Shown here: one piece after another, positions 47,020 to 58,021 of the stretch
Layout of the letters: each line of letters starts with the position of its first letter
How positions within the stretch are numbered: position 1 is the stretch's first letter
From: Heterohyrax brucei
Lineage: Eukaryota > Chordata > Mammalia > Hyracoidea > Procaviidae
Assembly (NCBI GenBank): GCA_028571685.1
Contig: CM053140.1
Location: 223,095,323 to 223,159,322 of the forward strand
Direction of reading: 5' to 3'
Length of the DNA: 64,000 bases
Translations under genes and position numbers: made by a program
Notes under the pieces: model-generated
The model's input: only the letters and a program-made list of their open reading frames with translations
What the model was told of the DNA's origin: nothing
Databases searched by the model: none

Positions 47020-47290
47020 GTGTATCAAGGGCTTTAAAAATGTTCATTTTTACTCTTTGACCCAGAAATTCTACCCCTGGCTTGAAGATGTTCATTACCT
47101 TGCTCTCTACAATTATAAAAATGTAAAAAAAAAAAAAAGTAAATTGACACAAAGTGGTAATGTTTTATGCTACATCCATAGGATAGACTACTTTACAGTG
47201 AGATGTTTCACAAGTTTTTTATAAGTAATATGATTATGATGAAAGCAGTGCATAACGTTGTTATAACTTGCGTGCTCTGAAGTATGTAAA
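47020..47290 (+). repeat. Old L1 (L1M-type) fragment
   Basis: TTTTTACTCTTTGACCCAGA, then ATTCTACCCCTGG and AAGATGTTCATTACCTTGC, typical of old L1 3' ends. Confidence 0.6.
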
Positions 47291-47299
47291 AATATATAT

Positions 47300-48330
47300 C
47301 AGTTAGCAACAGCTGTATTAACAAATAACCCCTCAAATGTAGTGGTTTAAAGACACACTTTTTTTAGCTCATAGTTTCACAGGCAATTTCGGCCCAGCTC
47401 AGCAGGGGATTCCTTTCACCTAGTGTTATGGATCAAATTGTTTCCCCCAAAAAAATATGTGTAGCCATGTGGCTGGGCCATGATTCCCAGTATCTTGTGA
47501 CTGTCCTCCACTTTGTGGTTTTCCTATGCTGTATGTTAAAGGATTAGGGTGGGACTGTAAATCCCTTTATAAGATCACCTCCCTGCTCCACTGTAAAGGG
47601 AGTTTCCCTGGAGTACGGCTTGTCCCAACCTTACTCCTTTCATCCTGCAAGAGATAAAAGGAAAGGGAAGCAGGCTGAGAATTGGGAACCTCATACCATC
47701 AGGAAAGCAGCACTGGGAGAAGAGCGCGGTCTTCAGAGGTTCCTGAGGGAGATGCTCCCTTAACAAAGACTGGTGTAATACTGAACTTTCCTGCAGAGTC
47801 AACAAGGGGAAAGCCTTCCCCTGGAGTGGACACCCTGAATATGGACTTTTAGCCTACCAGACTGTGCAGGAATATACCTTCCTTTCTTAAAGCCATCCAC
47901 TCTGTGGTATTTCATTAGAGCAGCCCTAGCTGAGTAAAACACCTAGGCTTCTCAGATGGGTTTCTTTGGACATATTCGCTTGTCTGGCACATCAGCTGGG
48001 AGCTGATGGGTCTTGGATGGCCTCATCTGGGATGACTCGTCTCTACTCCATGTGATGTTCTATCCCTCACCAGCCTAGTGGGCTCGCTGTCCCGATGTAG
48101 CAGGGTTATGAGGGAGGGTTGCAGCACGCAAGACTAGCACCAGCACATCTCCACTTTCCCACATTTATTGTTCACATCAGGTCAAGAAACCAGCCTAGAT
48201 TCAAAGCAGAGAAAATAAACCCCACCTCTTGATAGAAGAAGCCTCAAAATCATGTTAGCAAATGACAAGAGTACAAGCAGGAGTGGAGACTTGGGGTCAT
48301 TTGTGCAATTAACCTATCATAATACACATA
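47300..48330 (+). repeat. Ancient LTR-like repeat (MLT-type?) split by a younger LTR
   Basis: Left part: ACAGCTGTATTAACAAATAA, GTAGTGGTTTAAAGACACAC and the CATAGTTTCACAGGCAATTT motif. The right part (47947-48330) carries a CTCATCTGGGATGACTCG passage and an AAACCAGCCTAGATTCAAAG passage. The layout matches old MaLR-type LTRs, but the name is uncertain. Confidence 0.5.
47424..47941 (+). mobile_element. Complete solo LTR (MaLR-like family A) with 5-bp target duplication
   Basis: 518 bp. Begins TGTTATGGATCAAATTG and ends CTGAGTAAAACA. Same family as 39221-39723 but opposite orientation. Flanked by CCTAG at 47419-47423 and 47942-47946. No internal retroviral genes. Confidence 0.93.
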
Positions 48331-49768
48331 GAAGGAAAAAAAAAGCAAGGTAACGGCCAAAATATTAACACTGCGTTTTAGAATGATAGAATTGTTCATG
48401 ATTTTTAGTGTTTCATAATTTTCTGTACTCCAACTCTTCTACAAGGACACCTTATTTTTATAAACAAATAAAAACAAACATTTTAAAATGTATACCTAGT
48501 ATACATATATCTGGTGATATAAACACATCAGGTAGTTGTGTGATCACAGAGGAAGAGCACATGGCACAGGCTGGGGTGGAAAAAAGGGTTCCTAGAAGGG
48601 ATGTTTTCAAAGAAATATGAGGAGGATTTGGCCAAGCAAAGCCAGGCAGGGACATTCTAGGCAGAACACCACATGTGTGTGGGAAATGGGCTGTTGAGCA
48701 AAATCAGAGTGCTGACATAATAACATGACAGGGGTGACCCAGACTGGAGCTGTTAGAAAAGAAAGCCAGTGGCATTGCAAGGGTCGGTGCCACCCAGTGT
48801 AGTAACTTATAGTTTCACCCCCCATACTAATTACAATACTGTAGCTAAAACACCAGAACATGTAACAAAATCAGTGACTATAAAAACACTGGCAGTGATG
48901 AAAACAACAGCATGTGCTGGTAGCTCCACGTGCAGACGAGACCACATGATTCAAAGTGCCACTGTATTTGGATAATAATGACATCTTTGACCGAGTACAT
49001 TAGAAGGTTCAAAAAGTAAATTTTCATAGTTTTAACTTTGTAGATAGATTGATAAATGTAAGCTGGGCTTACAAAAACAGCTTTTTGGTTGCTATAACTA
49101 ACTACAGGGATATTTTTAGAAAAAATAGTAAATTCTGCTGAAACACCACACAAAAACTTTATAGACAGTCATTTTGATGTCACCGTTTCTAATGCCACTG
49201 AAGAAAGGCTCATGGAGAGAAACCCATTGAGAAGAAGAGTACAGAAAGGAGATGAAAGTGAGAAGGCTTATATTTTAAACCCAGTTCTTAAATAAATCTG
49301 AGCTGGAAACTTTAGAAAGGACATTCTCTTTTCAAAGTTTTAAAAATATTAAATCATGCTAATGTGAACAGTGGTCCAAAACAGGAGAATTTGCTTTCAG
49401 CTCACATCAAAACTCCCATACAACTGAGAAGCCAGAGTGAAAGATTGACAATCTTTTCTCTGAGCAACCCCACCACTTCCTCTCCCCTCTTTTGAAGAAT
49501 AGAGAATCTGGGCAACTGCCTTACTACGGAAAATTTTTAAAGCACGATTAATCAGCACCTGCTGACTAAATTCGGGGCTATAAAATTGCAATATAGCTGT
49601 CACAGTTGTAATGACTATAGTCTATGTGTGTTTTCCAGTGAAGTTCTTAATTAAAATGAATGCCTAGGTATTTAAATTCTGAATGGACCAGTGGAACTGA
49701 TCAGCTGCTTGTTTATGACATATCAAAGAGACCTTCTTCTTTCCAGTGTTTTTGGTGTGGAGTGTAGA
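48331..49768. other. Single-copy-looking DNA with one possible old repeat
   Basis: 48540-48700 (GCCAAGCAAAGCCAGGCAGG, then GACATTCTAGGCAGAACACC) resembles the unclassified old mammalian repeat of 35670-35900. The rest shows no gene or repeat that I recognise. Small open frames exist but have no support. Confidence 0.45.
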
Positions 49769-49960
49769 ACAACAACAAAAACCTCCACTGCTATGGAGTT
49801 GCTTTCCACTCACAGAGACCCCATAGGGTTTCCAAGGTGGTAAATCTCTAAGGAAGCTGACCACCACGCATTTCTCCCTCAGAGCTGCTGGTGTTATCAA
49901 ACTGAGACCTTTCAGTTAGCGGTTGATTGTTTTAACCACTGCACCACCAGAGCTCCTTGG
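49769..49960 (-). mobile_element. AfroSINE, long subtype
   Basis: Minus copy from AACAACAACAAAAACCTCC (tail) to GCACCACCAGAGCTCC (A-box complement). Includes the long internal segment. Confidence 0.88.
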
Positions 49961-50167
49961 AATGTAGACTATGGCTCCTAATCTATGAGAAGAGAGCCCA
50001 TTCACCTGTGAATTCAGTTTGCAGCCCCCTCAGCACCAGACTTTTATTGAGGGATAAGTGCAGAAAACCCAATAAACTGCTAGGCTAACAGAGACAGAAG
50101 CAATGCAAGATCATGTGAGGAAGTCCAATCATCAGGTTCTGAAAGCCTCTTTTCTCAATGGACTTTT
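49961..50167. other. Stretch without recognised feature
   Basis: No repeat or gene recognised. Lies directly left of the 18-bp target duplication of the next L1. Confidence 0.5.
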
Positions 50168-50185
50168 ACCTCCTCTTTTTCCTTC
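50168..50185. repeat. Left target-site duplication of L1 no. 6
   Basis: ACCTCCTCTTTTTCCTTC, identical to 57268-57285. Confidence 0.95.
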
Positions 50186-51085
50186 CTTTTTTTCCTACCC
50201 CCCCCCTTTTTATTGCAACTGAGTGAAAGTTTACAATACAATTCAAATTTATATGCCTGCCTATCTACAGTTCCCTCTGCTCTCCTTGCACGGTGAGAGA
50301 ACACTCCTCTTTTCCAGTCTATACATGTCATATCCCCTTAACAATCTCCTGCCCCTCCTCTACACCCTCTCCACTTCCCTCTAGTAGGAGGACAGTAGGA
50401 CAACATCCTAGAGATGCATAGAACCCCGAAGTGCACACATGATAAGTCACTCTGTGTCCCAGAGTCCATTCCATTCCTATCTGAAGAGCTGACCTCAGTA
50501 GTGATCTATGATCAGGAAAGCATCAGGTCTAGGGGCCATGCTCCTGAGGGCACTCCCAGGCCTTCAACCATCAATTGAGGTCTTTTAGTGGAGCTCTTAA
50601 GGTGCACCCCTTTTTTCTCGTATTGCCACTAGGACTCAACGTTGTGAACGCCACCACAGCTGTCATTGGTGGTGGCCAGGCACCATCTGGTTCTTCTAGT
50701 CACATGTTGATAGTCACTCATTTATGTGGTTCTTTCTGTCTTCTGGGTTCTTTTCCCCTCATGTCGTTGTTGTCATTGGTGATCATGAGTTTCAACTGAG
50801 TTGGGACCATTTGGTGTACCTCAGATGGCAGCTTGCTAGCTTCTAAGACCCCAGATACCACTCACCTATTGGTGGTGCAAAAGACTCTCTTAGCAATATG
50901 CTAGTTATGCTAATTGTCCTTGATGTACCCTGACAGCATGGTCCCCAGGCCCCAGCACCTGCTACTCCATCCTTGCGATGTTGGATTACTATTGGAAAAG
51001 TTTTCAAGTTACGATGAAGTCGTAACTTGAAATGGATCTATTTTCAAATGTGTGTTATCAGTGATTTCACCTAACCAAATTTCTA

Positions 51086-54000
51086 TCAACTATCTAATCT
51101 ATAACCTGCACTCTCTCTCCCTCCCTCCCCTCCCTTGCAGTGGTCAAAGAGTCTTGTCTTCTGTACATGAGTCTTTTCAAGTCCTTGTAGCAGGGGTCTC
51201 ATACAATATTTGTCCTTGTGCCACTGACTCATTTCACTGAACATAATGTCTTTGAATTGAAACCAAGTTATGAGATGTTTCCTAAAATCATCACTGTTCT
51301 TTATAACTGCATAGTACTCCACTGAGTATATATACTGTAGTTTATCCACTCATCTGTTGTTGGGGATCTGGGTCAGTTTTATCTTTTTGCTATTGTGGAC
51401 TGTGCTGCAATAAACATTGGTGTGCATGTAACTGTTCGTGTGACTGCCCTTGCTTCTGCAGGATGCATTCCAAGCAGTGGGATTACTGGCTCAAATGATG
51501 TGTCTATTTCCAGCTTTTTAAGGAAGTACCAGATTCCCTTCCAAAGAGGTTGTACCATTTTGCAATCCCACCAACAGTGTAGGAGAGTTCCAATTTCTCC
51601 ACAGCCTCTCCAGCATTTGTTGTTTTGTGTTTTTGGATCATGGCCAACATTGTTGGAGTGAGATGATGTCTCAAAGTAGTTTTGATTTGAATTTCTTTAA
51701 TAGTTAATTATAGTGAGCATTTCCATATGTGTCTTCTGGCTGCCTGGATATCCACTTTAGAGAAGTGTCTCTCCATATCCTTTGCCCATCACTTATCCTT
51801 TACTTGTTGATATTTTGCAGTATCTTGTAGACTAGGGAGATCAGAAGTCGGTCTCACACATAGTTGTCAAATACTTTTCCCCATTCTCTAGGTGGTCTTT
51901 TAGTTCTTTTGATACAGTCTTTGGATGATCAAAAGTGTTTGGTTCTTAGCAGTTTCCATTTATCTATTTTCTCTTCTGTTTGATTGTGCTTTGTTACTCA
52001 GATTTTGAAGTCAGTTTACATTACGTATTAAAACTTCCATCAATGATCCTATTTTTTCTTGGATGAGCTTTATTGTTGTTGATTTAATATTTAGGTCTTT
52101 GGTCCAATTTGAGTTGGTTTTTGTGTAAGATGTGAGATATGGGTCTTGTTTCAATGTTTTGCAGATGGATACCCACTTTTGCCAGCACTGTTTGTTAAAG
52201 AGGCTGTTTTTAACCTACTTGAAAATCTTAGGGCCTTTGTCAAATATCAGCAGTTCAAGTCAGGCAGTGAGAGGCCTCTCAGTGTGTTCTTCTTCTTCAG
52301 TAGTGGTGTGTTTATCCAGAGTTTCTTCCCTTTCCAAACAAAGTTGGTGATTTGTTTCTCCATCTCATTAAAAAATGTCACTGGAATTTATATTGGGATT
52401 GCATTATATAAGGAGATTGCTTTGGGTAAAACAGACATTTTCACAATGTTAAGTCTTCCTATCCATGAGCAGAGTAGGTTTCTCCATTTATGTAAGTCTC
52501 TCTTAGTTTATTGTAGTAAGGTCTTGCAGTTCTCTTTGTAAATGTCTCTGGTTTCTCTAGTTAGATTTATTCCTAAGTATTTTATCTTCTTAGGGGTATA
52601 GAAATGGTATTGATTTGGTGATTTCTTCTTTAATAATCTCTTTGTTTCTATAAAGGAATCCTACTGATTTACATACTTTATAATCTTGTGTCCTGATACT
52701 TTGCTGAGCTCTTCTATTAGTTTGAGTAGTTTACTTATGGAATCTTTAGGATTTCTGCATATACAGTCATATCAAATAGGGAGAATTTTACTTCTTTGCA
52801 GATGCACATGTTCTTTATTTCTTTGTCTTGTCTAATCGCTCCGGCCAGAACTTCTAGTGCAATGTTTAATAGAAGAGATGAGAGGGGAATCATTTTCTAG
52901 TTCCTGTTCTTGAGAATTCTTTTAGTTTCTCTCCATTCAGGATGATGAAGGCGATTGGCTTTGTATAGATGGCCTTTATTGCATTGAGGAATTTCCCTTG
53001 TCTTCATATTTTGCTGACAGTTTTTAGCGTCAATGGGTGTTAAACTTTGTCAAATGCCTTTTCTGCATCAATTGACAAAACCAGGTGACTCTTGTCTTTC
53101 AGATCCGACTCAACGGCACTTGGCTTGGCTGGCTTGTCTTTTGTGTTATTTATGTGGTTGATCACATTAATTGTTTTTCTGATGTTGAACCACTTATATC
53201 CCTGGTATGAATCCAACTTCGTTGTGATGAATTGTTTTTTTTTTTTAATACATTGTTGGATTCCATTGGCAAAGATTTTGTTGAAGATTTTGCATCTAGG
53301 TTCATGAGTGATATTAGTCTGTAGTTCTCCTTTTTGCGGGGTCTTTCCCTGTCTTTGGTATGAGGGTTATGCGGGCTTCATAGAATGAACTTGGGAGTAT
53401 GCTATCCCTTTCTAGGTTGTGAAATAGTCTCAATAGCATTAGAGTTAACTTTTCTCTAAAAACTTGATAGAATTGTGCAGTAAAGCCACTTGGGCCAGGG
53501 CTTCTTTTTCTTGGTAGTTTTTTTGATGACCTATTCAACTATTCCTTTGTGATGCATTTATTAAGTTGTTCTGCTTCTCCTTGTGATAATTTTGGTAGGT
53601 GATATGAATCTAGAAATTTGTCCATTTCCTCTAGGTTTTCAAATCTGTTAAAGTACAGTCTTTTATAGTATTCTGTTATGATATTTTTTATTTCTGTTGG
53701 ATCTGTTGTGATATCTCCCATCTCATTTCTTATTTGGGTTGTTTGTTTCCTCTCCTGTTTTTCTTTAGTAAGTTTAACCAATGATTTATCTATTTTGTTG
53801 ATATTTTTGTTAAAAAAATAGCTTTTGGTCTTTTCAATTTCTTTCAGTTGTCCTTCTATTCTCTAAATCATTTAGTTATGCTTTAATCTTTATGGTCTGT
53901 TTTCTTCTGGTGCCTGAGTAGTTCCTTTGTTGTTCTCTCTCTACTTGTTCAAGCTGTAAGGTTAGTTCTTTGGTTTGGGTTCTTTCTTCCTCCCAGATGT

Positions 54001-54870
54001 GTGCATTTATAGAGATAAACTGACCTCTGAGCACTGCTTTTGCTGTATCCCATTGGTTCTGGTAGGATGTATTTTCATTCTCATTTGAATCCATAAATTT
54101 CTGTATTTCATCCTTGATTTATTCTATGACCCATGGCTTTTTGAGTAAGATGTTGTTCAGTTTCCATGAGTCCCAATTTCTATCAAAGATTTTTCTGCTA
54201 TTGATTTTGACTTTTTTAGCTTTATGGTCTGAAAAGATGCTTTGCAGTAATTCATTGGTTTGGTTTATATCCTAACACATGGTCTATTCTGGAAAATGTT
54301 CCGTTTGCAGTGAAGAAGAAGGTGTAGTTATCTGTTGATGGATAGAAAGTTCTGTATGTGTCAATGAGGTCTACTTGCTTAATCATGGCAATAAGATCTT
54401 CTATGTCTTTACTGACCTTTCTTCTAGAAGATCTATCCAATATTGAAAGTGGAGTGTTGACGTTTTCTACTGTTATAGTGAAGTGATTTATCTCAGTTTT
54501 GAATGTAGTCAGTGTTTCTTCAACGTATTTAGACATTCTAGCACTGAGTGAATAAATATTTAATGTTTTTAAGTTCTGCTTTTTCATTGAACCTTTCAGC
54601 AATAAATAGTGACCAACCTTTTCCACAATTGTGGATTTTACATCAAAATCAATTTTATCTGACATTAGTGTTGCCATACCTGCTTTTCTTTGTGTATTGT
54701 TAGCTTGGTATGTATTATTCCACCATTTAATTTTCAGTTTCTTCATTCTTTTAAGTCTAAGGGGGAGTTTCTTGTAAGCAACTAGATGTCACTTGTTGTG
54801 TCTTTAATGAAGCATTCAGTCTGTTTGCATTAAGTATAATTATTGGTAGGTATGTGTTTAGTGCTGTCAT
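51086..54870 (-). pseudogene. L1 no. 6 ORF2 remnant
   Basis: Start at 54870. The endonuclease piece 54746-54252 is open for 164 codons and includes ILDRSSRRKVSKDIEDLIAM and FSRIDHVLGYKPNQ (intact S-R-I-D-H), but the G-D-F-N motif reads E-N-V-N. RT pieces lie at 54094-53876 (DSNENENTSYQNQWDTAKAV), 53781-53539 ([20 protein letters not shown]) and 53538-53314 (KRSPGPSGFTAQFYQVFREKL). The last coding piece at 51349-51086 (IKNSDDFRKHLITWF) marks the C-terminus. Frames are broken. Confidence 0.88.
53100..53132 (+). mobile_element. 33-bp SINE/RTE tail-only insertion with 9-bp target duplication
   Basis: Contains the GATCCGACTCAACGGCACTT core followed by GGCTTGGCTGG. Flanked by CTTGTCTTT at 53091-53099 and 53133-53141. 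Other L1 copies have a continuous sequence at this site (compare 19670-19685 and 31137-31152), so the insert is clean. Confidence 0.82.
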
Positions 54871-55298
54871 TTTGATGTGTTTATTTTTGTGTTGGTATTT
54901 TCTCTGTTGCTCTTAATATTCTGTTCTGAGACATTCTTCTTTATGGGTTGAAATTTCACCCTTTTCAGTGTTGGTTTTGTGTTTGTCAAGACTCCAGTGT
55001 TGTGTTTCTTGTTTCAATATGCTGCATCTTTGTGGTGCTCTGCAGCTGCTTCTGTGATTCCCCTTAATAATCTACATTTGAATCCAATTTTAACTTTTAC
55101 ATATCTTATTAACTTCCTCTCCATCTGGAAGGACTACAACTACTATAGTATATCCCTCTTTTTAATGTGATGACATCTTAGTTTTCATGATACAGTCACT
55201 GGATCCCTTCTTTTAACATTGTACCTTTGAGTTTTGTGCATTCCTAACTGAATAGGTTTCTGCATATGGTGTCCTATATTGTCTACTAAACTATAGAG

Positions 55299-56242
55299 TT
55301 AATGGTTTTGTCCTTCTAAGCCAAGAGCTTCTTTCAGTATTTCTTGTAGCTTTGGTTTGGCTTTTACAAAGTCTCTGAGTTTCTGTTTATTTGTGGATGT
55401 CTTAATTTCATTTTCATATATGAAAGACAATTTTGCAGGATATATAATTCTTGGTTGGAAGTTTTTCCCCTTCAAGACTTTGAATGTGTCATCCCACTGT
55501 CTCTGTGCCACCGTCATTTCTGCCAAAAAGTCACATGAAAGCCTATGGGGCTTCCCTCTCAATATTAGCTTTGCTTTGAGTCTCACTGCTTTCAAGAGTT
55601 TATGTTTGTGTTTCATTTTGTTAAGCTTAATCATAATATGTCTTGTTTTTTTTTCTTTTGGGGTCTATACTGTGTGGTATTCAATACGCATCTTGGATAT
55701 CTGTGTTCTTTCATAATTTCACGGAAGATTTCTGTCAGCAACTCAACAACAATACATTCTGTGTTTTCAAATGTCCCTCCCTGTTCAGGAACTCCAATTA
55801 ATCATAGATTGTTCCTCTGGATGCAATCCCACATGTTCTTAATGCTTCTTCATTTTTCTTGCTTCTTTTCTCTGACTTCTCATAAATGCTGGTACCCGTA
55901 GCTCTGTGTTCAAGATCAGTAATTCTATTTTCCAGTTGTTCAGTTCTGCTCTTTTGGCTTTGAATTGAATTTTCCAACTCTGGAGTTTTGTTATTAATCT
56001 TTCAGATTTCAGAATGCTGATGTTCCATCAGTTCAAACAGCTTGCTTAATTTTTCATTTTGTTCTGTAGCATTTTGTATAATATCTAAGAGGGCTATACA
56101 TGTAATTCTTTTGTAGTCAAACTCCAATAGTTTCAGAAAGGCTTCTTCACCTGTGAAGTTGTTCAGTTCTTTTGGGAGTTTTCTGGGCCATGGGTAGATT
56201 TTTCTTTAAATTTCTGGCCAGGGTTTGTTGCTTTCTGGGCAT
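55299..56242 (-). pseudogene. L1 no. 6 ORF1 remnant
   Basis: Start inferred at 56242 (ATG, MPRKQQTL), as in L1 no. 1. The C-terminal domain 55634-55299 is open for 111 codons (LSCDFLAEMTVAQRQWDDTF, FSYEN-like, EALGLEGQNH) and stops at 55299. The coiled-coil and RRM parts upstream are broken by stops. Confidence 0.85.
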
Positions 56243-57267
56243 CTAGAGGCTGTTTAGTTCCTCTGGTGTTGTTTTAACAGAAGCTAAAGTGCAGTTCTGA
56301 GAAGGCAGTTGATCATCAGCCACCTGTATACACTCCAGTGACTGGGCCCAGTGGAATCTCCGGGGTAGCAGGCTCAACCTCCTAGCTGGCAATACATGGC
56401 CCTACTTACAGCGTCACTGAGAGGTCATCAGCTGACCCTGTGTAGTGGGTCACTAAAGGTTGGAAGAAGTGCCATCAGGCTGCACTGAAGTTATTTCTCT
56501 AGGCAGTCTTATTTTGAAAGGTAAAAGGTGTCTGACAGCTTCCAAAATCAGTCAGGCTGTCAAATGTGCAAGCACCTCTTTCTGTCTGGCAATGGAGATA
56601 CATCTATATCTTTCCCCAGATGCTGTGATGTAGTTCAAGCATGGACGGTCTACTGTCCTTCTGTCATCTGCTACCGGGCCTCACCTGTAAGGCTACACTG
56701 TGCTCAACACAGTTTTTCTCCTGAAAAAGCATTCCCCAGGCTGGCACTGCCTCCCAGCCTGGGAACTAGCCCCTGCTGTGGCCTCCCTTTGGCTAACACC
56801 ACCTTCCATTTAAACAAGATGGCATCCGAAACAAGCTGTCTCACCCACTGCCAAATAACTGAGTCTATGGCAAAGGTCTGGAAACAGAGGGTAGAGGGGC
56901 TATGGTGCTCTGAGTCCAGAGCTGGTCTCTCAAAATGTGGGTATACCACCACCTGCTGATAATGTCAGCAATATGGCTTAGCTTTGCTGTCAGTTAAGCC
57001 CATCCCCTGCATGCTTGCTAACCAAAAGAAAAAAAAAAGTTAAAAGGCCCAGTTACCTTCAGTTTGCAAGAGCTGGCCATTCAATAAGGGTGGGGGTCTG
57101 CAAAAGAGAAGAAGCTTCCTGTTCAGGGGCATGTAGTCAAATTGACAGCCCTATACTGTGTCCTAGGGCTCACTGAGTGTCCAGAAGCCTCCATTTAGTT
57201 ATCAATCCAGGCCCTAATTTTCAGTGGGAATTAAGGAGACATGTGTCTAGTCCACCATCTTGACTCC
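56243..57267 (-). mobile_element. 5' UTR of L1 no. 6
   Basis: Homologous to 22819-23855 and, on the opposite strand, to 1-483. A 143-codon plus-strand (antisense) open frame lies at 56528-56959, but it opens at a GTG rather than an ATG. The internal promoter is expected here; no site was identified by eye. Confidence 0.82.
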
Positions 57268-57285
57268 ACCTCCTCTTTTTCCTTC
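57268..57285. repeat. Right target-site duplication of L1 no. 6
   Basis: Identical to 50168-50185. Confidence 0.95.
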
Positions 57286-57344
57286 TTACGAAATCAACAT
57301 AACAGAGCATTTATGCTGCAAAGTGAAAGCAATTGGCACTTAGT

Positions 57345-57500
57345 AAGAGCTCATTGGTGGTACAGTGGTGAAGTACTACTGTTGCAAACCTAGGAGTCAG
57401 CAGTTCAGGTCCATAAAGCACTCCTTAATAACTCTGTGGGGCAGTTCTACTCTGAGGTCGGTATGAGTCAGAATGAACTCAACAGCACCTAACAACAGCA
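57345..57500 (+). mobile_element. AfroSINE, short subtype, RTE-like end
   Basis: Plus copy with A-box TGGTACAGTGG. The tail ends CAACAGCACCTAACAACAGC, close to RTE ends (compare GGCACCTAACACTAGC at 45088). Confidence 0.88.
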
Positions 57501-57996
57501 AGAGCTCAGTGAACAGTTATTTACTTCCTTCTCCAATTTTCAGTGGCTTTATAAGATTATGGTTAGAGAAAGCTGAAAGTATTCTTGTTTTAAAGATGAA
57601 TGCATTTTAATTAGGTTGTTAGACTTAGAAAATAAAAATACAAGATGCCCACTTAAATTGGAATTTCAAATAAGCAGTAAATATTCTTTTGTATATGTGT
57701 GCCTTATACTTGTTGTTTGTCTCATATTTTATCCAACAACCCTAATCTAAATGTTCTACTAGGACCACAAAGGCCCTTCTTTAGTGGCACAGCATGATAC
57801 CCATGCAGATGATAACAGAGGTGAGGGGACATGTCTGAGTCATGACCAATTATGGCAGGACCAAGGAAAGACTCCTGTCTTCCTGAGCCCCAGTTGAGTT
57901 CTCTTTCAAGAGAACACCATGGTATCCTTTGGTTGGGAAAGATATCTGACGAATTTCACTATCTTCTGAATGATTCCATGGAATTTTACATAGCAC
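57501..57996. other. Mostly unrecognised DNA
   Basis: 57625-57745 (AATACAAGATGCCCACTTAA, then AATTGGAATTTCAAATAAGC) looks like a short old interspersed repeat. Otherwise nothing. Small plus-strand frames near 57852-58034 are not supported. Confidence 0.4.
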
Positions 57997-58017
57997 ACTC
58001 GACGGCACTTGGCCGTG
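57997..58017 (+). mobile_element. 21-bp tail-only insertion
   Basis: Core CGACGGCACTTGG with short flanking GCAC repeats (57993-57996, 58018-58021). It lies directly before an LTR. Short, so chance cannot be excluded for the flanks. Confidence 0.5.
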
Positions 58018-58021
58018 GCAC

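Larger units (their letters stand above)
50186..57267 (-). mobile_element. Full-length L1 LINE no. 6 with perfect 18-bp target duplication
   Basis: 7082-bp minus-strand L1 flanked by a perfect 18-bp direct repeat, so both ends are exact. Parts: T-rich end with a C run near 50200, 3' UTR (to 51085), ORF2 (51086-54870), spacer, ORF1 (55299-56242) and 5' UTR (56243-57267, minus-strand start GGAGTCAAGATGGTGGACTA). Perfect target repeats indicate that it is younger than the L1s at 12-33 kb. Both ORFs nevertheless have frameshifts and stops. It carries a 33-bp tail-like insert at 53100-53132. Confidence 0.95.

Noticed and set aside
48769..48975. 68-codon plus-strand frame as a small gene
   Set aside because: No domain, no start context, no conservation evidence.
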